From Flavobacteriaceae bacterium NBU2977 (GTDB taxonomy: Bacteria; Bacteroidota; Bacteroidia; Flavobacteriales; Flavobacteriaceae), in NCBI GenBank assembly GCA_019931105.1, contig JAIOUW010000001.1, forward strand, positions 682,001-746,000: a stretch of DNA of 64,000 bases, given 5' to 3'. Made by a program: the position numbers and the translations under genes. Positions 59,082 through 64,000 of the stretch are shown here, piece after piece. How positions within the stretch are numbered: position 1 is the first letter of the stretch; every line of letters begins with the position of its first letter. The notes beneath the pieces were generated by a model that had not been told where the DNA came from, searched no databases, and saw nothing but the letters and a program-made list of their open reading frames with translations.

Positions 59082-61085
59082 ATGAACTTTAAAGAAGAAA
59101 TATTACAAGGCATCCCGGCAAAGCTTCCCCCAATAAAAAAATATGAAGCCAACGCCAATCATGCACCCGTACGCAAAGAAATCCTGTCCCCGGTTGAAAA
59201 AAAGTTGGCTGTTCGCAATGCCCTACGCTACTTTCCCAAAGCCTGGCACACCGAGCTGGCCGCGGAATTTGCCCAAGAATTGAAACGATATGGTCGAATC
59301 TATATGCATCGTTTCAAACCAAGTTATGACATATATGCACGTCAGATTGGGGAATACCCGGCTAAAACACCTCAGGCCGCAGCCATCATGCTAATGATCC
59401 AAAACAATCTGGATCCGGCAGTGGCACAACATCCGGAGGAGCTGATCACATATGGGGGCAACGGTGCCGTATTCCAGAATTGGGCGCAATACCTTCTGAC
59501 AATGCAATACCTGGCCACCATCACCGAAGAGCAGACGTTGCACATTTATTCGGGACATCCGATGGGGTTGTTTCCATCTTCAAAAGAAGCGCCTCGTGTG
59601 GTAGTTACGAACGGCATGATGATTCCCAATTACTCCAAGCCAGACGACTGGGAAAAATACAATGCCCTCGGAGTGACCCAGTACGGTCAGATGACCGCTG
59701 GTTCGTATATGTATATCGGCCCACAAGGAATCGTGCATGGTACGGCCATTACCGTTATGAACGCTTTTCGCAAGGTTTTGAAAAAGGATGAATCCCCGGC
59801 CGGAAAAGTTTTCTTGACGGCCGGCCTTGGAGGTATGAGCGGCGCCCAGCCAAAAGCGGGCAACATTGCCGGATGTATCACGGTATGTGCCGAGGTCAAT
59901 ACGGCGGCAGCTACCAAAAGACACGCACAGGGCTGGGTCGATGAGCTCATCGTCGATATGGATAGTTTGGTTCTCAGAACAAAATCGGCGATCAAAAAGA
60001 AGGAAGTCGTTTCACTTGCCTTTATCGGCAACGTGGTCGATGTTTGGGAGCATTTTGACAAAGAAAACATTTTCGTGCACCTCGGGTCGGACCAGACATC
60101 GTTGCACAACCCCTGGGCAGGGGGTTATTATCCGGTCGGGCTTTCTTTTGAGGAATCGAATCGCATGATGAGTGAAGACCCTGACACCTTTAAAACAAAA
60201 GTTCAGGAGTCCCTTAGAAAGCACGCAGCGGCGATAAACAGGCACACCGCAAAGGGTACTTATTTCTTCGATTACGGAAATGCCTTTTTATTGGAGGCCT
60301 CACGTGCCGGGGCCGATGTATTTGCTACGAATAGAATTGATTTTAAATATCCTTCCTATGTACAGGATATTCTTGGGCCCATGTGCTTTGATTACGGATT
60401 CGGGCCTTTTCGTTGGGTATGCACTTCGGGAAAACCGGAAGACCTGCAAAAAACGGATGCGATCGCATTGACCGTCATGAAGGAGATCAAGGCAAATGCA
60501 CCGGAAGAAATCCAACAGCAAATGCAGGATAACATTAAATGGATCTCGGAGGCCGAACAAAATAAGTTGGTCGTTGGTTCCCAAGCAAGGATCCTATATG
60601 CCGATGCTGAAGGACGGACCAAGATTGCGGAAGCCTTTAACCAGGCCATCGCTTCAGGCAAGATTTCAGCGCCGGTAGTTCTAGGAAGGGATCATCACGA
60701 TGTAAGCGGTACCGACTCCCCGTTCCGGGAGACGAGCAATATTTACGATGGAAGCAAATTTACCGCCGATATGGCCATTCACAATGTCATTGGCGACGGT
60801 TTTCGAGGAGCTACCTGGGTATCCATCCACAATGGCGGTGGTGTCGGTTGGGGCGAGGTGATCAATGGCGGGTTCGGCATGGTGCTCGATGGAAGCGGGG
60901 AAGCTTCCAAAAAGTTGAAAAATATGCTGTTCTATGATGTGAACAATGGCATATCGCGTAGAAGCTGGGCGCGTAACGCAGAAGCCGTGTTCGCCATCAA
61001 AAGGGAAATGGAGCGCACGCCCGAACTCAAGGTCACTTTACCCAATTTAGTAGAGGACGGATTACTAGAAAACCTATTCGATTAA
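59082..61085 (+). CDS. hutU: Urocanate hydratase
   Basis: Adds water to urocanate to form imidazolone propionate (NAD as electrophile), the second step of the pathway. The 667-residue protein is of the long type, against about 555 in Pseudomonas. It has MYIGPQGIVHGTAITVMNAF, LTAGLGGMSGAQPKAGNIAG, the NAD site segment GNVVDVWEHF, FVHLGSDQTSLHNPWAGGYY and GRDHHDVSGTDSPFRE. It lies 5 bp before hutG. Confidence 0.95.
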   Translation: MNFKEEILQGIPAKLPPIKKYEANANHAPVRKEILSPVEKKLAVRNALRYFPKAWHTELAAEFAQELKRYGRIYMHRFKPSYDIYARQIGEYPAKTPQAAAIMLMIQNNLDPAVAQHPEELITYGGNGAVFQNWAQYLLTMQYLATITEEQTLHIYSGHPMGLFPSSKEAPRVVVTNGMMIPNYSKPDDWEKYNALGVTQYGQMTAGSYMYIGPQGIVHGTAITVMNAFRKVLKKDESPAGKVFLTAGLGGMSGAQPKAGNIAGCITVCAEVNTAAATKRHAQGWVDELIVDMDSLVLRTKSAIKKKEVVSLAFIGNVVDVWEHFDKENIFVHLGSDQTSLHNPWAGGYYPVGLSFEESNRMMSEDPDTFKTKVQESLRKHAAAINRHTAKGTYFFDYGNAFLLEASRAGADVFATNRIDFKYPSYVQDILGPMCFDYGFGPFRWVCTSGKPEDLQKTDAIALTVMKEIKANAPEEIQQQMQDNIKWISEAEQNKLVVGSQARILYADAEGRTKIAEAFNQAIASGKISAPVVLGRDHHDVSGTDSPFRETSNIYDGSKFTADMAIHNVIGDGFRGATWVSIHNGGGVGWGEVINGGFGMVLDGSGEASKKLKNMLFYDVNNGISRRSWARNAEAVFAIKREMERTPELKVTLPNLVEDGLLENLFD

Positions 61086-61090
61086 ACCCT

Positions 61091-62056
61091 ATGGGCAACT
61101 TTGTAAAACCTGATAAAAAACTGTGGACTGGCAGAATTTCTGACCGACAACTTTACTTGCATGAAAAAGTAGAGTTCGTTGATCTAAATGAATCGAACTT
61201 GGAACATCCCCAAAAAACATTTGCGATAATAGGCTATGCCTGTGACGAAGGTGTCAAGAGAAACCATGGTAGAACGGGGGCTTTCGAAGGCCCTGATGCC
61301 ATTCGAAAACAATTGGGCAAAATGCCCAATCATTTGGATACCGGCACACGGTTTCTCGATATCGGCACGATCCAATGTTCTGACGGAAATATGGAAGCGA
61401 CCCAAGATCTTGTAACTGAAAAAGTACACCAGCTCTTGAACAGCAGTGCCTTTCCCATTCTATTGGGTGGCGGACATGACATTGCCTACGGACATTACAA
61501 CGGTATCAGAAAGCATTTAGGAAGCGGCAAGTCGCTCGGCATTATCAACTTTGATGCACATTTCGATCTACGGAATAATTCAAAAGGAAACAACTCGGGC
61601 ACCCCTTTCTTTCAAATTGCCGAAGATTGTAAAGAAGATGGTTCGGCATTCAAATACCTCTGTCTGGGCGTTCGAAAAGATGCGAACGATGCCGAATTGT
61701 TCGTAACCGCCGAAGCATTGGACGTTACCTATATGCCGAGCGAAAAGTTTTCAATGTCGTACCCTAAAATTGTGGTGCGAGAATTATTGGATTTTATCGC
61801 ACAAGTAGACCATATCTACGTGACCATAGATCTGGATGGGTTTTCATCGGCCTATGCACCAGGGGTCAGTGCCCCTTCTCCAATGGGCTTTTGTACTCAA
61901 ATCGTATTGGAGTCATTGGAACTTATCATCAAATCACAAAAAATGGTTTCATTCGATATTGCCGAAATGAACCCGAAATACGACATCGACGATCAAACTG
62001 CCAAGTTGGCGGCATCATTGGTTCACTTTACTATAACTTCTTTGAACGGTCAATAA
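61091..62056 (+). CDS. hutG: Formimidoylglutamase (arginase-type)
   Basis: Hydrolyses N-formimidoyl-L-glutamate to glutamate and formamide, the last step of the pathway. The 321-residue ureohydrolase-fold enzyme has the manganese ligands in GGGHDIAYGHYNG, NFDAHFDLR and TIDLDGF, and FDIAEMNPKYD near the C-terminus. It follows hutU by 5 bp, completing the operon hutH-hutI-hutU-hutG. Confidence 0.95.
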   Translation: MGNFVKPDKKLWTGRISDRQLYLHEKVEFVDLNESNLEHPQKTFAIIGYACDEGVKRNHGRTGAFEGPDAIRKQLGKMPNHLDTGTRFLDIGTIQCSDGNMEATQDLVTEKVHQLLNSSAFPILLGGGHDIAYGHYNGIRKHLGSGKSLGIINFDAHFDLRNNSKGNNSGTPFFQIAEDCKEDGSAFKYLCLGVRKDANDAELFVTAEALDVTYMPSEKFSMSYPKIVVRELLDFIAQVDHIYVTIDLDGFSSAYAPGVSAPSPMGFCTQIVLESLELIIKSQKMVSFDIAEMNPKYDIDDQTAKLAASLVHFTITSLNGQ

Positions 62057-62089
62057 GAAAATAGAGGTTATATGACAACAAGCCCAAGA

Positions 62090-62977
62090 TCAATCCGTGA
62101 TCCATACGGGCTTGGTTTCCTTGTCGTTCACAGAGACAAGCCTTGGTCTGGGCATACTACCGTCGAAAATCAATTTCGAGGCGAACAATAATCTTTCATT
62201 GCCCCTGAAAGCGACCCAATGGGGCGTATCTGGGTCATCTAATTGCCAGACTATTTCCCTGTTTCCGTTTTCATCGATACTATAAAAACATCTTTTTCCC
62301 CAATAGGCCACCAACAACTTTCCATCCGAATAATCGACATCGAAGATTTGATTCCTACCTAGGGGAGGTTCATCGACATTTTCGTCTATCAGGTTTTTCC
62401 ATTCCTTAAAAACATTGCCTTGATCATCGGTCAACCAACATCTATCATCGGCCAATAATAGAATGTTGCCATCGGTCAAAAATCTTGCCCTTTTCACTTC
62501 TCGTCCGAATTCGAGAAAAGGTTTCGGGGCCTTTCCTTTTTTCAATCTTAAAATATCCGGATAGCTGCAAAAAACTATTTCATCATCTGAAGGCATTGCG
62601 AAACCACCCTCGCCAATTCTCCATTCATCTTTGAACCAAGGCCAAATCTCTTCAAATTCGCCATCTAAAGACCCTTTCAAAACTCTTGCCTCAAACGTGT
62701 CATTTTCTTGAATATATTTTCTTTCGATGAGATAAACCGTTCTGCTCTTGGCGTAGGCCATAAAATCACTTGCGGGAAACTTAGAGGTTATCAACGGTCT
62801 AGGTTCCGTACCCTCCTTCCAAATCATGATACAAGCATGGTGGTCTTTGTCTTGCACGGGATTGATGTACGACCAAAGCACGTAATCGTTAACAACGATC
62901 AAATTACCGGTCGGGTGTGAATGAACCTTGAACGCGAACATTACGATCGTAAATAAGGAAATAACTCTTAAACACAT
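62090..62977 (-). CDS. Exported beta-propeller-like protein, 295 residues
   Basis: A secreted protein: signal residues 1-19 (LRVISLFTIVMFAFKVHS), then a repeating pattern of four-stranded blades (NLIVVNDYVLWSYINPV, DEIVFCSYPDILRLKKGKA, DGNILLLADDRCWLTDDQGN, DGKLLVAYWGKRCFYSIDEN, NERLLFASKLIFDGS). I recognise no named family or catalytic motif. It lies 15 bp downstream of the homogentisate dioxygenase gene and converges with hutG. Confidence 0.8.
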   Translation of the reverse strand: MCLRVISLFTIVMFAFKVHSHPTGNLIVVNDYVLWSYINPVQDKDHHACIMIWKEGTEPRPLITSKFPASDFMAYAKSRTVYLIERKYIQENDTFEARVLKGSLDGEFEEIWPWFKDEWRIGEGGFAMPSDDEIVFCSYPDILRLKKGKAPKPFLEFGREVKRARFLTDGNILLLADDRCWLTDDQGNVFKEWKNLIDENVDEPPLGRNQIFDVDYSDGKLLVAYWGKRCFYSIDENGNREIVWQLDDPDTPHWVAFRGNERLLFASKLIFDGSMPRPRLVSVNDKETKPVWITD

Positions 62978-62992
62978 GGCTCTTATTAAGTT

Positions 62993-64000
62993 TTATTCCA
63001 ACCAACTTTGATAATACTTGCCATCATCGATATCCAGGGCAGCCTGCGTCAATTGCAATGGTTTGAACGTATCGATCATTACGGCAAGTTCTTCGGTGCC
63101 TTTTTTGCCAATACTTGCCTCATAAGTACCGGGGTGCGGCCCATGTGGAATACCGGCCGGATGCAATGAAATATAGCCTTGATCGATACCCTTTCTGCTC
63201 ATAAAATCGCCATCGACATAATATAAGACTTCATCAGAATCTATGTTCGAATGGTTATAGGGTGCCGGTATCGCCTCGGGATGGTAATCGTACAATCGTG
63301 GACAGAACGAGCAGACAACAAAAGCAGCGGTCTCAAAAGTCTGGTGTACCGGGGGCGGTTGGTGCACACGGCCCGTGATGGGCTCGAAATTATGTATGGA
63401 AAATCCGTAGGGAAAATTATAACCGTCCCAGCCAACGATATCAAAAGGATGCGTTGCATAAATCAAATGGTGCAATTGCCCTTGTTTCTTGACCTTTATC
63501 AAAAACTCTCCCTTCTCATCGTGGGTCTTTAGGTTTTGGGGCAACTTAAAATCCCGTTCGCAGAATGGAGAATGTTCAAGATGTTGCCCAAACCAGTTAC
63601 GATATCTTTTCGGGGTATAGATCGGATGATACGATTCGGTTATCAAAAGCCTATTGTCATTTGTATTGAACTCCATTTGATAGATCATTCCTCTTGGAAT
63701 CAAAAGATAATCGCCATATTCGAATGGAATTTCACCGAGCATAGTTTTTAAAGTTCCCGTTCCTTTATGGACAAATAAAAGTTCATCGGCATCGGTGTTC
63801 TTATAAAAATAATCTGTCATTGATTTTTTTGGCGCCGCCAGGCCAACATGAACATCGCCATTGAAAAGCACTACCTTTCTACTTTCCAAAAAATCATCCT
63901 TGGGCTTAATCTCAAGACCCTTTAACAATCGTGATTTGATATTGTAATCGACCGCGGCCCTCGGAGAAATATCCAAAGTCTTCCCCACATCTTTAACCTG
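62993..64000 (-). CDS. hmgA: Homogentisate 1,2-dioxygenase, 5' end cut by the window
   Basis: Iron-dependent dioxygenase that opens the ring of homogentisate in tyrosine and phenylalanine breakdown. The frame is open to the right edge; about 335 of roughly 385 residues are present, so the start lies outside. The cupin-type core has GDYLLIPRGMIYQ, and the metal-binding end is HPAGIPHGPHPGTYE, with Glu and His ligands. The rest of the tyrosine pathway is not in the window. Confidence 0.93.
   Translation of the reverse strand, partial: QVKDVGKTLDISPRAAVDYNIKSRLLKGLEIKPKDDFLESRKVVLFNGDVHVGLAAPKKSMTDYFYKNTDADELLFVHKGTGTLKTMLGEIPFEYGDYLLIPRGMIYQMEFNTNDNRLLITESYHPIYTPKRYRNWFGQHLEHSPFCERDFKLPQNLKTHDEKGEFLIKVKKQGQLHHLIYATHPFDIVGWDGYNFPYGFSIHNFEPITGRVHQPPPVHQTFETAAFVVCSFCPRLYDYHPEAIPAPYNHSNIDSDEVLYYVDGDFMSRKGIDQGYISLHPAGIPHGPHPGTYEASIGKKGTEELAVMIDTFKPLQLTQAALDIDDGKYYQSWLE

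Noticed and set aside
1-64000. Search for phage, insertion sequence or integrase genes
   Set aside because: No transposase, integrase or phage structural frame was found on either strand; the only hint of insertion is the tRNA-Leu repeat.

Overview
This window is chromosomal DNA of a member of the Flavobacteriaceae (Bacteroidota), probably a marine genus near Maribacter, Zobellia or Muricauda. The evidence is paired ExbD genes behind ExbB, TonB receptors with a carboxypeptidase-regulatory-like N-terminus, M56/BlaI pairs, DUF4230, DUF4260 and DUF4407 genes, and TAnnTTTG-type -7 promoter motifs in place of a strong Shine-Dalgarno. It reads as core and near-core genome. I see no phage, insertion sequence, CRISPR array or integrase.

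Layout. 1-3.4 kb: 3' part of asnS, rpoN and a six-helix membrane protein. 3.4-7.8 kb: an ExbB / small membrane protein / ExbD / ExbD operon, then a PorT-like outer-membrane barrel and a second ExbD pair that has no ExbB of its own. 7.9-9.8 kb: tRNA-Ser(GGA), asparaginase and TatD. 10.3-15.4 kb: 2-oxoglutarate dehydrogenase E1 and E2 genes with an M23-type peptidase gene between them. 16-23.3 kb: small hypothetical genes, an amidohydrolase, galE, a sugar aminotransferase, the Kdo transferase waaA and a sugar:H+ symporter. 24.2-27.2 kb: a methionine-sulfoxide/redox cluster, msrB-selO-X-msrA. 27.4-30.8 kb: a His/Cys-rich small protein, a TonB receptor and a lipoprotein, probably a metal or metallophore uptake locus. 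30.9-33.2 kb: tRNA-Leu(UAG), an M20 dipeptidase and a PhnA/YjdM-type protein. 33.2-36.1 kb: BlaI and a very large M56 sensor protein. 36.3-42.6 kb: DUF4407, an Hpt protein, and divergent sialidase-like/AraC and DapA-like/Na+ symporter operons.

42.6-50 kb: a membrane-anchored MutS-type ATPase, small stress or housekeeping genes (DinB, MmcQ/YjbR, GNAT, Dabb), DUF4230, DUF4260, a cyclase-family hydrolase, hemW and ruvC. 50-53.9 kb: a second BlaI/M56 module with a TPR protein and a TonB_C lipoprotein. 54-55.9 kb: DUF456, a nitroreductase and a LamG lipoprotein. 56.1-62.1 kb: a complete histidine-utilisation operon hutH-hutI-hutU-hutG (histidine to glutamate plus formamide). The window ends in a truncated homogentisate 1,2-dioxygenase gene for tyrosine catabolism.

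The least expected features are: two BlaI/M56 modules with clear but different operator palindromes sitting on promoter elements; an 812-residue M56 protein that appears to carry ExbD-like and GCAW/GTAW modules outside the membrane; the duplicated ExbD pair flanking a PorT-like barrel, with CxxC motifs in one ExbD type; heptamer (7-bp) repeat arrays at two loci, one of them inside the hut operon; and a GC-rich palindromic repeat that has become part of the hemW reading frame. Everything was read by eye. No database search or folding program was run.
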